Assembly: GCA_029204045.2 (NCBI GenBank)
Contig: CM055072.1
Coordinates: 11,441,223-11,505,222, forward strand
DNA from: Tillandsia leiboldiana
Taxonomy: Eukaryota > Streptophyta > Magnoliopsida > Poales > Bromeliaceae
DNA length: 64,000 nt
Reading direction: 5' to 3'
Shown here: one piece after another, positions 1 to 10,329 of the stretch
Layout: every line of letters starts with the position of its first letter
How positions within the stretch are numbered: position 1 is the stretch's first letter
The notes under the pieces: model-generated
Seen by the model: the letters and a program-made list of their open reading frames with translations, nothing else
Databases searched by the model: none
Told to the model about the DNA's origin: nothing
Program-made: the position numbers and the translations under genes

Positions 1-1061
1 ATTTATAGGCCCACAAAACATTGGGAAATTCCCTTTAAGTCCCCAGTTTCGGCTGCTACAGTGCGGCCCGGCCCATTTCGGGCGAACTAGTGCGGCCCGG
101 CACCGGAATTTTCCGGGCGCGCACAGTGCGGCGCCGGCCCAGCCCAGCCCGCACACGGGATCCTGCCCTGTCCAACCGGTCGTCCGACCCAGCCCAGGGC
201 CCGCCACGTGTCCGCCAAACAGGCGGCAGCCGTGCGGCCCAACGGGACAGCGCCACGTGTCCCCCGTGAGTGGCGGCGCGGTGGTCGCGCCCGCCAATGG
301 CGCGGCGACACGTGGCCCGCGCCGACACGGCTGTCGGCGACCACCGCCGCCCACGCGCGCCACGTGCGTACGGCCGCAGACCCGCGTCTCAGCGTGCACC
401 GCGTGCACGACGACCATCCAATCCCAGGCCGCCACGTGGCCACCCTGGTCCATGCACCGGCCGCACCACTCCGTGAACCGCGTCCACTGAACCGACCCAA
501 CCTCCGCGATGCCACGTGTCCCGCCTCCGGCGCACACCGGCCCGTGGACCGCGCACCTGCCCGCGCACACCGCGCGCCTGCCCGCGCGCTGCCCCGCCCG
601 CGCGCTGCCCGCGGCCGCTCCGCCGCCTGCCGAGCCCATCCGCCGCGCTCCGCCGCTGCCCGCCGCCGCCGCCGCTCGCCGCCGGCGGCCGGAATCACTG
701 TTCCGGCATGAAAGGAACCGTTGCGCAAAATGTCGAGTAGGTAGTCCCATTTTAACCGTTTTCGCGCGCTGAATCCGAATTTGATGTCCGATTTGCCAAA
801 TTCCGCCTCTAAAATTTGCCGAATGCACCCGAAAAACGTTCTTTTGTCCCAAACTTCGCGCTGAGCCCAATTTTAATAGCCATTTCGTGCGAGACCCTTC
901 TAAAGATCCGACGGAGTCCACCGATCACCCACGTGATCTATTTAAGCCCGAAGTTCAACACTTATGTCCAATTTGTGCACACACACCTCCAACACACAAA
1001 ACAGGCTCCCAGAAGCCACCAATAACTCCACCACAGCTCTGCAGAAATCCAGGTCATCACA
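1..1061 (-). mobile_element. Gypsy family-A LTR (LTR0), partial
   Basis: This stretch matches positions 17166-18232 of the complete LTR1 nearly base for base. It is the U3 side of a minus-strand LTR cut by the window edge. The first bases are the TATA box (TATAAATA on the minus strand). It contains the GC-rich, G-box-rich promoter segment and ends at 1061, where the minus strand starts TGTGATGACCTGG. A purine-rich tract (minus strand) follows at 1062-1069, as expected for a 3' LTR. Open frames here are GC-rich chance frames. Confidence 0.9.
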
Positions 1062-1894
1062 TCCGCCCCACAAAAAGAAAGTTTCGTCCTGAAAACTAAA
1101 GGCTTTTCCCAATACAGAATCTCAACCAAATAGAGGGGATAAATATCCAATCATCCCACCTCCAAGCTCCCAAGGCTGACAATACCTTCTCTCTCTCCGA
1201 ACGCGATGCAATCCTCGGGTCTCTTACCTAGAACAAAATAAAGACGAGCACTCGGAAAACCGCACCACCACCACAAAGTACACGGGCTAATTGCTAGAGC
1301 TACCAATGTCCTGTACCGGCAAAACTAGCCGCTGCTCCGCCACCTAGGCCCCCCGGTAATCTAACCACCAGGTCCAAAGGCATAAATGCAGTCCGAGTAT
1401 CACGCGCTCCCGGGGTATTTCACACCACGCTATCCAAAAGCTGCGCCCCACGGCGGAACACACTCGTCCCGCACGCGAAGTCGAAAACAAAGAGGCAAAG
1501 ATAGCCCCAAGTACCACGGCACACCATCTCAACCGGCCTAACCCCTCCCCAGGAGCGTCCTCCGCGGCACAATCAACCGCCGCGAAAAGAAGAAAACCGA
1601 GAGCCGAGCCAAACGGCCTAAGTACTAAACCAAGTCCATAACTTTGTTAAGCCCATCAGTCTACTGGTACTATCGAGGACTCAACTGCACCGGGCAGGAC
1701 CAACACCACAACCCCACGGTGTAAAGACGAGAAATAGGAACCTCCCGAAACTAGGAACCGTCCTACCCCCTACCCATGCGGAAGTGATACACCCCTAACA
1801 AATGGACTAGATGCTCAAGTGCAATACAATGCAAAACCTAATCCGGTCAATAAAGAATATACCTGTTACCAAAGGTCGGCTGCTGTAAAATCCT
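1062..1894 (-). other. 3' non-coding tail of Gypsy family-A internal region (int0)
   Basis: This is homologous to 18233-19018 and 35754-36539. It lies between the gag-region stop and the 3' LTR on the minus strand, starts with the polypurine tract at the LTR edge, and shows no convincing coding content. Reverse transcriptase, RNase H and integrase, which should be here in an autonomous element, are absent. Many single-base deletions relative to 18233-19018 are visible. Confidence 0.8.
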
Positions 1895-3023
1895 TCACCT
1901 GAGCAGCGTAACCCGACCGCTCTGAGCCCGCGGCCGATGATCCTCAGGGTCAAAAGACGTGATCCGCTCGCTGGAGCATAAGACCGCTGAGCTGACAGCT
2001 GCTGTTGAGGCTAAAGGAGCCGATGCTGATGAGGTGCCGCTGAAGTCGAAAGGGGGCCGAAGCTCGAATGTGACCCGACTGTCCACATTTATAACAACGA
2101 CCCCACCTCTGATCGCAGGTGTGCGACAATGTGAATCTCCACAGAATCTACATCTGTCCTCTGTCGCGAAAGCCGTGCTATCCTGCGACTGCTGGATATG
2201 TATTGTCTGCTGCATCCCTGCACGCTGAAGCGATGGCCTCGGGGATCCACTATGCTCTCGCTGCTCCGCACGCCCACGGCTAGATAATGAGGCTGCGGCT
2301 CAGCCACGAATAGTCTGTCCCGCTCCTCGGGTACTGGTCGTGTCCTAACGAAACTCTGTGCGACCAGCCCGCCTCGCCTTGCCACCACCGTTGCCGCCTC
2401 TCTCCACCCATTGGGCATGTCTCGACGGCCTCCTCAAGGGCCGGCGTCGGCGTGGGGTGCATGCACTCGGGTATAAATCTCACTGCGGAGGCCTGCCTCG
2501 AATAACTCAACCTGATGTGGGCCATCACGGGCGAACCAAAGGACCGCATTAAGCAACTGCATGAACTCCTCGTGGTTAGCCTGAACCACCGGTCACACCT
2601 GCTGAGTTCTTCAAATCATCCTCCAGTTTCCTCTTCACGCTGGTCGAAAAGTAGGTATCTGATTACCATCCGCCGAAAATCGACCAGGGGAACTGTCGAG
2701 AAATCGAAACTAACCCGTGGCTCCACCCGTGCCACCAAGATTTGCATCTCCCTAAGCAATGTACCCCTATGACTCGTACCTCGGGTCGACAAGAAATCCC
2801 TGAAATCTTCTCCATCGCGGATACCACGTCCCAACCTCCCACGGCTGCATGTCCCGTCCCGAGAACCTAGGCGGTCTCGCGCTGACAAAACTTGACAGTT
2901 TGTCGCGATATCCTCTCCTCAGCCGGGGTCAAAGGCTGGGCCACTCCCCGAGCCCCGCTTACTCGATGATGGCGCCGCGTCACAAGTGGTACCACTGGTG
3001 GGCCGGGGTCTCCAACACTGTCG
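1895..3023 (-). pseudogene. Gypsy gag remnant (int0), frameshifted and cut by a gap
   Basis: Reading right to left, this matches the gag at 19019-20407, but many one-base indels break it into pieces. The N-terminal roughly 60 codons fall in the N gap. Fragments of the capsid-like region and of the region before the zinc knuckles can be followed in different frames. The in-frame TAG seen in the better copies is present at 2178-2180. Because the indels cluster next to the gap, some may be consensus errors rather than mutations. Confidence 0.75.
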
Positions 3024-3123
3024 NNNNNNNNNNNNNNNNNNNNNNNNNNNNNNNNNNNNNNNNNNNNNNNNNNNNNNNNNNNNNNNNNNNNNNNNNNNNN
3101 NNNNNNNNNNNNNNNNNNNNNNN
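3024..3123. other. Assembly gap (100 N)
   Basis: Exactly 100 undetermined bases, the usual placeholder for a gap of unknown size. The left side is minus-strand family-A gag and the right side is plus-strand Gypsy pol, so an element junction is hidden inside it. Confidence 0.97.
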
Positions 3124-3340
3124 CTCTCCGCGAGTAGAACAGGAGGAGTTTATCTTCAGAGGGTGCCAGAGCACGTTGTTCGCAGTTGATATGTCCTCAG
3201 CGAGGGCTAGGCGGATGATGAGCAGAGGTTGCACTGCCTTTCTGGCTATTATTGTGGAGGTGCCTACGGTGGCACTGGGACTCGAGGATATCCCCATTGT
3301 CCGTGTGGTGGACCAGGTTCCATGCAACCTTTTCTGGTGA
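3124..3340 (+). pseudogene. Ty3/Gypsy pol fragment, region between protease and reverse transcriptase
   Basis: The plus-strand frame reads a segment typical of Gypsy polyproteins just ahead of reverse transcriptase: a short beta-rich stretch, then ARARRMMSRGCTAFLA and LEDIPIVRVV, which match the family patterns ArrLLrkGC.aflA and LeDipVVreFpDVF. The frame stops at about 3340, before any catalytic motif. Nothing of reverse transcriptase or integrase follows, and the sequence runs into LTR-like DNA, so the fragment is truncated on both sides. It may belong to family B or to another element joined by deletion. Confidence 0.75.
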
Positions 3341-6300
3341 ATCCATTATTTAGAACACATAGTGTTGGTGTATTTGGCCCATGGTGCATCAAGGGATGCC
3401 ACAGATGTACCCTGTGATCTCTTTAGTTGTGTTCGCTTTCGGCTGAATTTAACCGAATTTTGAAAAGGTTTTAGGCCAAACAGAGGTTGGAAATGGATTC
3501 AGCACGGGAAAAACGCTCGAAACCGGCTATTTGCTTGTTTGATTCATGAATCCGGATGCCCAAAAACGGATCCCGGAAGTTTTATTGGATTTCGGTGCAT
3601 GGGAGGGGCCGTGGGACGCCGACATGCCACGTGGCGGAATATCATTGGCCGGTTCACGACACTCGGTCCACACAGGGAGCCACGGCGGGGTGCACGGAAC
3701 CCGGCGCTGGGACACGTGGCGCCGCCTGCTGGCGGGCTTCAAGGCTCGCGGTCTACAGGGCGGGCGCGCGGTGCATGGACCAAGGCGGGTGGACACGTGG
3801 CAGCCCCAGTTGGTCGGTGCACGCGGCGCAGTCCTCGGAACCCGCAGTAGGGTGTGTGGACCCGGGTGCAGGGTAAACGTGTCGGCACGTGATTGGTTGC
3901 TCATCGGACGCGGCGCACTGAGGCGTGGGACCCGCCTCGGGGCGCGTGCGCGTCAGGCGCCAGGCGGCGCAACAGTGCCGCACGTGGGCACTGTCGCAGG
4001 GACACGTGACGCCCGCTCATTGGCGGGCACCAACCACCCCTTTGACCGGGTGGGGGCCACGTGGCCGCAGCGGAGCGGCCCATGCGGCTGTTGCCTGTTT
4101 GCTGGGCTACGTGGTAGCACGGGAAGGTTTCGGGCGCGCACAGTGTTGGGCCAGGCCCAACACTGTAGCCGCCCGAAAAATCCGCTGCGCCCGAAAGTTG
4201 GGACCCATCCGAAATTTTCTGAATTGTTTTCTGGGGCTTATAAATAGCCCGAGCTCTCTTCAACTTGGGTTTTTGGCATTTCCGAGCCATTTTTCACTGC
4301 GATTCCTTCAGAGAAGTTCATCCCGTGTTGTGCTGCACTCATCTACGGAGTTTGGAGATTTTACGTGGCACGGTTTTCAAGATTCCTATTTCTTGGCGCG
4401 TCGCGACGTTCTTTCGCCGGTGTTTCTTCCGTCACATTTCGGTGCACGAGCTCCCCCGGCCCACTCCAACCATCTTTTCGAGCTATTTCTTCGCCTTTGG
4501 ATCCGCGACAGGTAAGGCTACCATTTTCATTTCTTCCGCTTTTCCACGTTTCGCACTTTTCGAGGAGTATTTCCTTGCCACTGGGACACTGGTTTGCTGT
4601 GAGGTTTTGTGATGACAGCAGGTTCATTCGAGGAGACCTCCACGCACGAGCATCGGATCAAGGCGAGCCTATACACTTTTTTCATCTACTCGACGCGAGG
4701 ATCATCACTGTATTTTCTTGGATTTTTCTGAGACCTTCCCGGAGGTATACATTTTCCTTTTTATCTGTGCGAGAGTTTACAGTTGTATGGTTGTGTGATT
4801 TTGCGCACCGGTACTGTGGAATTTGTAACTTGGCCTACAGTGCTCGGAATTGACGTGCAGATACCGTTTCGAAAGTATCGACGCGTGGATCGCTGTGGTA
4901 TTTTTATCGAATTTTTGGAGCTGTGTCTGCAGGTGAAAAATTGACATCTTTGGCGGCTGAAATTTTAGATTGTAATACTTGGTTAAATTTGGGATTAAAG
5001 TGTAATTTTAGCCTTGTGTTGCACCCATGAGGGATTGCAGATCGTGCTGGACCCTTTGGACTTTGAGTTGTTGTTTTCCTAGTATTTTCAGCTGTAGGAC
5101 TTGGACTGTCAGCTCTTCAGGTGGGTGGCCATATCTTCAAGATCTACGGATTGCTTGTTAATTCTATATGTGTAGGAACTTGCATGATTAGAATAGTATG
5201 TGATAGTGTGTCAGTCGGTGAAAAATTGATGTTCCTGTTGTATTCAGATGATCATGTGATATTTATCTTTCCTACATCCGGTTAATTATTGTTATCTTGG
5301 AACTTGACCTAGCACCCCCGCCATATGCAGTATGTTCAGCCAGACTGTAGAAAACTTCAACTTGGGCTAGGTTTTTATTGCTCTAGACATTCCCACACCA
5401 CTATTCTATATTTTCACTCTGGACTTAGAGTCTTTCTCGCCCGAGTAGTGGGCAGAGAGGTCGGGTTGTTGTGGGATGCTTTTACACTCGTGTCTGGGGA
5501 CCGAGTGGAGTCTGATAGCAGTCTGTAGATCAGGGTTCTTTGGGAGCCGTCTGAGTGACAGTGGGTCTCGGCTGTGCAGTTTTCCAGCCTGTTTGTGAGA
5601 CAGTTTTCTGTTGGTTACAGCCGATCTTGTTGATCGAGGATTTGGATTATAGCCTGCATTAGCCACATTTGAGCTCGACAGAGATGCGCGGATACTTTAC
5701 TCGTTGGGGTCGCGCCCCTCGAGTGCCACTCCGGAGTTGGGCTTGTTACTACTTGCTATCGCGACTTGTCGACGCTGTCCCTCTGGCTGGGCCAGGTTTG
5801 GCAGTCACGGACGCCCTACGTAAGTTCGGTCCTCCGGGATGTAACGGCAGTAGGTAGGCGCAGGTTGACTGGACCCGAGGAGGCAGTCAGTTTAGATTGG
5901 GTGATTTGAGTTGAGAGCTAGTTGTAGCATCATGTCCTTTCTGTTCCACTCCTTGAGCATCTAGATAGAGGCATAGTAGCTGTAGATTTTACTTTTCCAG
6001 CTTTTCCTTACAGCACTGCATATGTTACTTTATGCCTCTAGTAGACTTAGTGGGCAGACCGTCGGGCTTGTTGGCGGCACCCACTGAGAACTACTGTGGG
6101 ATGTAGTTCTCACACCCGTCGTGGTGTCTTTTCCCCAGGGACTTCTACTCCTGTTCCTGCTGCACCTGTTGCTGATCCGGCTGATCGAGGTAAGGGAGTC
6201 GCGAGATAGATCCCTACCAGTTATCGTCCTGAGAGTAGATGTACCCCCTTACATTTTGAGAGTTCATATTGAGTGATCATGTAGTGAGGATTGAGTTGTA

Positions 6301-6519
6301 CTCTTACCAGTTTTTGAGAGATATATGTATTTTGGTGAGGACTTGGGTTGTATATTTCTAGAGTTGTATTTATTTTATTCTGCATTTACCTTTCAGCTCT
6401 GATATCTGTATAGTAGATGATTCTTTTGCAGGTTAGACGCTACGTCTATACGGGGCTTCTCGTATGGGCGGCGGATCTGTTGGCGAGCCCGGGTCGCAGT
6501 TTCGACCCGGGGCGTGACA
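3341..6519 (+). mobile_element. Gypsy family-B LTR, plus strand (left edge uncertain)
   Basis: The right end is clear: it closes with GGGGCGTGACA at 6519, followed by a primer binding site, so this is a 5' LTR of about 3.1 kb. The left edge is not defined: I see no clean TGT start after the pol fragment, and similarity to other Gypsy LTRs becomes visible from about 3490. A G-box-rich U3 lies at 3628-4063, a TATA box at 4239-4246, and a long leader follows. Related to family A and to the LTR at 61168 but clearly diverged. Open frames inside are not conserved between LTRs. Confidence 0.8.
3628..4246 (+). promoter_or_regulatory. Family-B LTR promoter: seven G-boxes and a TATA box
   Basis: CACGTG occurs at 3628, 3713, 3794, 3886, 3981, 4003 and 4058, mostly as CCACGTGGC or ACACGTGGC, the form bound by plant bZIP (ABRE type) and bHLH factors. 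TATAAATA lies at 4239-4246, so transcription should begin near 4265-4280. The same arrangement appears in the other Gypsy LTRs of the window. Confidence 0.7.
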
Positions 6520-6814
6520 GATTAGAGTGGTATCAGAGCCTAGGATGTAGGTCATTGAGGACTTAGAAACCCTAGGCTTGTGGTTGGACCCAAGGATGAC
6601 TTACGTGAGAGCCGTAACCTTTTAGCGAGAGTCTTGATTGGGTTCCCAACTCTCCCAGTGGATGGGATGAGTGATCGACATGTCTTCCTTCAGTGGCAAT
6701 TATGTTGGCTGCTGACAACATAATACTATGGGAAGGGGGACATGCCTTTTTTGACTTTTGCTAGATTGGGTCGAGTTTTGTTTGGGTTCTGACTGTTCTT
6801 CTTTTTCTCCTCAG
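4512..6814 (+). other. Predicted leader intron of Gypsy B
   Basis: A donor-like CAG/GTAAGG lies at 4511-4517 about 270 bases after the TATA box, and an acceptor with a pyrimidine tract (TTTTTCTCCTCAG) ends at 6814, seven bases before the gag ATG. Splicing would remove the LTR 3' part and the primer site from a gag mRNA. The donor context AGGTARGGCT is kept in family A and in the LTR at 61168. Prediction only. Confidence 0.45.
6528..6540 (+). other. Primer binding site (initiator tRNA-Met)
   Basis: TGGTATCAGAGCC, complementary to the 3' end of plant initiator tRNA-Met, begins eight bases after the LTR end. It marks the LTR at 3341-6519 as a 5' LTR. Confidence 0.9.
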
Positions 6815-6821
6815 GTAAGTG

Positions 6822-7790
6822 ATGCCTCCGCGACGCACGATGTCGACGCGTTCGCAGCCTTCTTCCTCTGAGCCCGAGCAGGAGGATTCTGGGCAGGGAC
6901 AGCAGAGAGAGGTTCTAGAGCTCCATGCCCAGATGGCACAGTTGTCTGAGGCGGTTTCGGCGTCAGGAGGAGACATCTCGCGTCAGGAGGAGACATCTCA
7001 GCGCCAGGAGGAGGCTTCTCGGCGCCAGGAGGAGGCCATGGGTCGGATGATGCTTCTGTTAGAGAAGAGGGCGCAGCCAGTGGTAGCACCCCCTGAGAGT
7101 TCGCCTGTGCCTTCTTCGCCAGCTGTGGCGCCCCCTGTGGTTCCGTCAGCACTGGCAGTTCCTGTCGAGCCGGTTTCTAGCAGACCACTGCGTGGGTCGA
7201 CGGGACCTTTGACTTCAGCTCAGCAGCGTGCGGTGTGGATCTGTTGATGAGGTTCCGCCAGTTCGATCCACCCCGTTTTTCTGGTATGAGTGCTGAGCCG
7301 TGGGAGGCCGAGTCTTGGATCACGGCAATGGAGCGTCATTTTGAGAGTATGTTCATTGAGGATCGATTTCGGGTCCTCTTGGCTACACACTTCTTGGAGA
7401 GCAACGCCGAGGCTTGGTGGCGGCGTGTGCGACCTGCGGGTCCGCCTGGGACGCAGCTTCTCCCTTGGGTGGAGTTCCGCAGTCTTCCTCTAGGGGCCTT
7501 CTTTCCTGAGAGTGTTCGTCAAGACTGGAGGAGCAGCTGAGGAATCTCCGCCAGGGAGATAGGCCCGTGCATGTGTACATAGCTGACTTCAATCAGCTGT
7601 TGGCATGTATGCCTAACGTGGCCAGGGATGAGGCTCACCAGATTTACATGTTTGAGCGAGGATTGCGCCGGGACATTTATCAGCTTGTTCGCTCCCGCAG
7701 ATTGCAGACTTTGGAGGCCTCGATGGAGCAGGCATTATATGTTGAGTGTGGAGAGGCAGTGATGGCAGAGGTGACTCCAGCCCCCGTAGT
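6822..7790 (+). pseudogene. gag: Gypsy family-B gag, N-terminal and capsid part, frameshifted
   Basis: The ATG at 6822 opens MPPRR, as in the family-A gag. A Ser/Glu/Gln-rich N-terminus follows with tandem RQEE repeats (about residues 50-72), then the conserved capsid-like region (FRQFDPPRFSGMSAEPWEAE, WWRRV, FERGLRRDIYQLV) of the Retrotrans_gag family. One frameshift near 7230 and another near 7520 break the frame. The coding sequence is then interrupted at 7790 by Copia#1 and resumes at 14657. Gag would form the cytoplasmic virus-like particle. No zinc knuckle is reached before the second insertion at 14746. Confidence 0.88.
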
Positions 7791-8104
7791 TGTTACGACT
7801 TTTTGTGTTGGCATATTTCGTGAGTTGAGTCGGAGTCTTGAAGTGATCAAATTGTCAATCAGCAATTGAAAACTCAGAGAAGATTCAACACGATCTCAAG
7901 TTGACACTCAGTGTTTTGAGTCTTGAAGATTGAAGTTGAAAAATTGTGGATCATATACATCAATCTCAAGGAAAATGGATTCGGATTGATCAGGTGCGTT
8001 TAACTAAATAATTTTGGTGATCCGAATACATTTGTGTAGTTTAGAAACACTTGGATAAGTTTTCATTGCTTAAAAATCAAAAACTAGACAAATTGGATGT
8101 TCAG

Positions 8105-8394
8105 AGTCCGGATCAGAATTCCAGTCCTGAACCAGTCCGGATCAGAATTCCAGTCCGAACCCCGAACTGTTTTTTCAAGAAAATTGCTGAAAAAAAGACG
8201 ACAGTCCTGAACCAGTCCGGATCAGAATTCCAGTCCGGACTGAAATCCACGGTCTGGACCCCGAACCTTGTTTTTTCAGGAATTGCTGAAAAAAGACGAC
8301 AGTCCTGAACCAGTCCGGACCGTCGTGCGGGAAAAATTCTGTTAAGCCAGTTTTTGATTCTTATCTCTTTCCAAAGGTTTCTAAACTATAAATA
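8105..8394 (+). promoter_or_regulatory. Copia#1 U3: spaced TCCGGA palindromes and TATA box
   Basis: AGTCCGGATC or AGTCCGGACT-like sites occur at 8105, 8134, 8214, 8232 and 8312, with degenerate partners at 8123, 8152 and 8251, giving pairs 18-19 bases apart. TATAAATA follows at 8387. The same architecture is present in Copia#2-#4 in a cleaner form. Confidence 0.6.
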
Positions 8395-8496
8395 GACACT
8401 TAGGGTTTCTCAAGAACTACCGATTAATTTATAAAACACTTGAGAGCAACCCTAGAGGCTAGGTTTTTATCGTTCTTCTTTATAGCCTCTTTTAGG

Positions 8497-8737
8497 TCAA
8501 TTCGACGGTTCTTTCAAGAACATATCTTTTGTCGAATTGATCTAATCTTTGCTTAGAGATTCCATCTATGGTTCTTCAATGATAATCTAAGCAAAGGATC
8601 ACCATCGAAGCCTATTTTCTAAATCGGCTGTTTGCGTCGTGGATTCGACGTGGCATCGTGGATTCGGTGTGTTGAAGGCGTTTCGTGGATTCGAAACGTG
8701 TGCTCGTGGATTCGAGTGGCGTTCGTGGATTCGAACG
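8497..8737 (+). other. Copia#1 structured leader: two long hairpins plus five TGGATT-loop hairpins
   Basis: Hairpin I pairs TCAATTCGAC (8497-8506) with GTCGAATTGA (8531-8540). Hairpin II pairs CTTTGCTTAGA (8547-8557) with TCTAAGCAAAG (8586-8596). Five short hairpins follow, all with loop TGGATT (loops at 8640, 8659, 8686, 8707 and 8726) and different stems: CGTCG, CATCG (one G-U pair), CGTTTCG, CTCG and CGTTCG. All lie downstream of the TATA box, so they are in the transcript leader. Their counterparts in the 3' LTR start at 14238. Confidence 0.75.
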
Positions 8738-9049
8738 TGTGCAGTGGACGTGCAATCGGTGGAGCGCAAGGTCCGAAGAAGTTGAAGGAGGGGTTGAGTC
8801 CGTGGAGTCGGTAATCACCTTGTTATTCTTCTTTTCTTAGTGGATTGTTATTGCGTGTTGGTCCCGTGGTTTTTCTCCTGGATTGGAGTTTCCACGTATA
8901 TCTCGGTGTGCTATTTTTATTTTCCGCATTGGTTTTTATTTTGCACTGAGATTGGTTTTATAAGTATTACACCTATTCACCCCCCCTCTAGTTGTTTGAT
9001 AGTACCTATTTAGATCTGTGTGGATCCTTAATATATAAAAACCAACAAT

Positions 9050-9061
9050 TGGTATCAGAGC
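9050..9061 (+). other. Primer binding site of Copia#1
   Basis: TGGTATCAGAGC, matching initiator tRNA-Met, two bases after the 5' LTR end. Confidence 0.93.
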
Positions 9062-9081
9062 GGGTTTTAGGTTTATCTATC

Positions 9082-10326
9082 ATGTCGGGTGAAAGTGGTA
9101 ATATTTATAGACCTCCTCTTTTTGATGGGACTAATTATGCTTATTGGAAAGTGCGGATGAGAGCTTTTCTCATCGCAATTGATGAGCGGGTATGGCAATC
9201 CGTGGAATACGGTTGGGTGCATCCTGTTGAGGAAGTAGGAAATTCTACTACCCCAAAACCTCGCTCTAGATGGTCCAAAGAGGAATTCGAAAGATCTTCT
9301 TACAATGGGAAAGGTATGAACGCTTTATTTAATTCTCTTTCCTCGACTGAGTTCACACGAATTTCCGCGTGTGAAACCGCAAAGGAAATTTGGGATATTC
9401 TCAAAATTACACATGAGGGTACTAATCTAGTAAAAATTCAAAAGCTCCAGATGCTTACAAGTCAATTTGACTCTATTCATATGGGAGAGCATGAATTGTT
9501 TACAGATTATTACACTAGACTTCAAGATGTAATCAATACTTGTGCTAATTTAGGAGAAAAGATCCCGGAGTCGAGAATTGTAAGAAAGATACTTCGGACT
9601 CTTCCGGAACGGTTTAGGGCAAAGGTTACCGCCATTGAAACCGTTAGTCATCCGGATGAGATGAGTGTAGAGGAATTAGTAGGTGCTTTGCAAACTTATG
9701 AAATGACTTTTCCTACTAATCAAGTTTCTTCCAAGTCTTCTTCTAAGCTTACAGGTATTGCATTCAAATCAACAAAGGAAGAAGATAGCGAATCAAGTTC
9801 CGACGATGAAATCTCTTTTGCCGATTTTGAAGAACAATTGGCGCGGATCGTAAAGAAATTTCGTCGGAAGTTTTGGAAGAATCGAACCGATGGATCTTCA
9901 TCCACGAAACCATCTAAAGGATCATCGGGTTCTAAATCCTCTAACCTCAAAAGCTTTGCAAAACCTTCTAAGGAAAAAGATGAATTCGAAGGGGAAATCC
10001 AATGTTATAGATGCAAAGGCTACGGCCATATTTCAACGGATTGTCCTTCTCCGAAATCATATAAAAAGAAGGCTTTGCAAGCGAAAACTTGGGACGATTC
10101 TACTTCTAATGAATCGACCTCAAGTAAAGAGGAAAATGTCGTTGCCTTACATGCTTCTCAAATTCCCTCTTCTAATGTTTGCTTATCATCTTTAATCACT
10201 GACTCTATTCCTTTGATTTTGCATGAAACATCAACATCCGGCGGAGAGTCATCAAGTGAGGGGAGTCGGACGAAGAAGAACTCGTTGAAGCATATCAACA
10301 ACTTCTTTACGGAATCAAAAAAGTGA
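9082..10326 (+). CDS. gag: Copia#1 Gag, N-terminal part with CCHC knuckle (414 codons)
   Basis: The ATG at 9082, 20 bases after the primer site, is the natural start: the product begins MSGESGN and then has the RPPLFDGTNYAYWKVRM signature of Copia Gag. A UBN2-type gag domain spans roughly residues 55-200. A Ser/Asp/Glu-rich linker follows, then a basic stretch and a CCHC zinc knuckle (CYRCKGYGHISTDC) near residue 308 for RNA binding. The frame is open to 10326, but in relatives Gag continues through a coiled coil and a second knuckle, so this is a shortened product or is broken by a frameshift at its end. It could still form particles. It lacks the frame link to pol found in the relatives. 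Confidence 0.85.
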   Translation: MSGESGNIYRPPLFDGTNYAYWKVRMRAFLIAIDERVWQSVEYGWVHPVEEVGNSTTPKPRSRWSKEEFERSSYNGKGMNALFNSLSSTEFTRISACETAKEIWDILKITHEGTNLVKIQKLQMLTSQFDSIHMGEHELFTDYYTRLQDVINTCANLGEKIPESRIVRKILRTLPERFRAKVTAIETVSHPDEMSVEELVGALQTYEMTFPTNQVSSKSSSKLTGIAFKSTKEEDSESSSDDEISFADFEEQLARIVKKFRRKFWKNRTDGSSSTKPSKGSSGSKSSNLKSFAKPSKEKDEFEGEIQCYRCKGYGHISTDCPSPKSYKKKALQAKTWDDSTSNESTSSKEENVVALHASQIPSSNVCLSSLITDSIPLILHETSTSGGESSSEGSRTKKNSLKHINNFFTESKK

Positions 10327-10329
10327 CCA

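Larger units (their letters stand above)
7791..9047 (+). repeat. 5' LTR of Copia#1
   Basis: 1257 bp. Contains the palindrome-bearing U3, a TATA box at 8387-8394 and the structured leader. Pairs with the 3' LTR at 13393-14651. Confidence 0.93.

Noticed and set aside
208..711. Long frames on both strands in GC-rich LTR DNA (also near 3546-4247, 17202-17880, 34813-35420 and 61361-62061).
   Set aside because: They are Arg/Ala/Pro-rich low-complexity translations present in several frames at once, without domain similarity, and lie in U3 promoter DNA.
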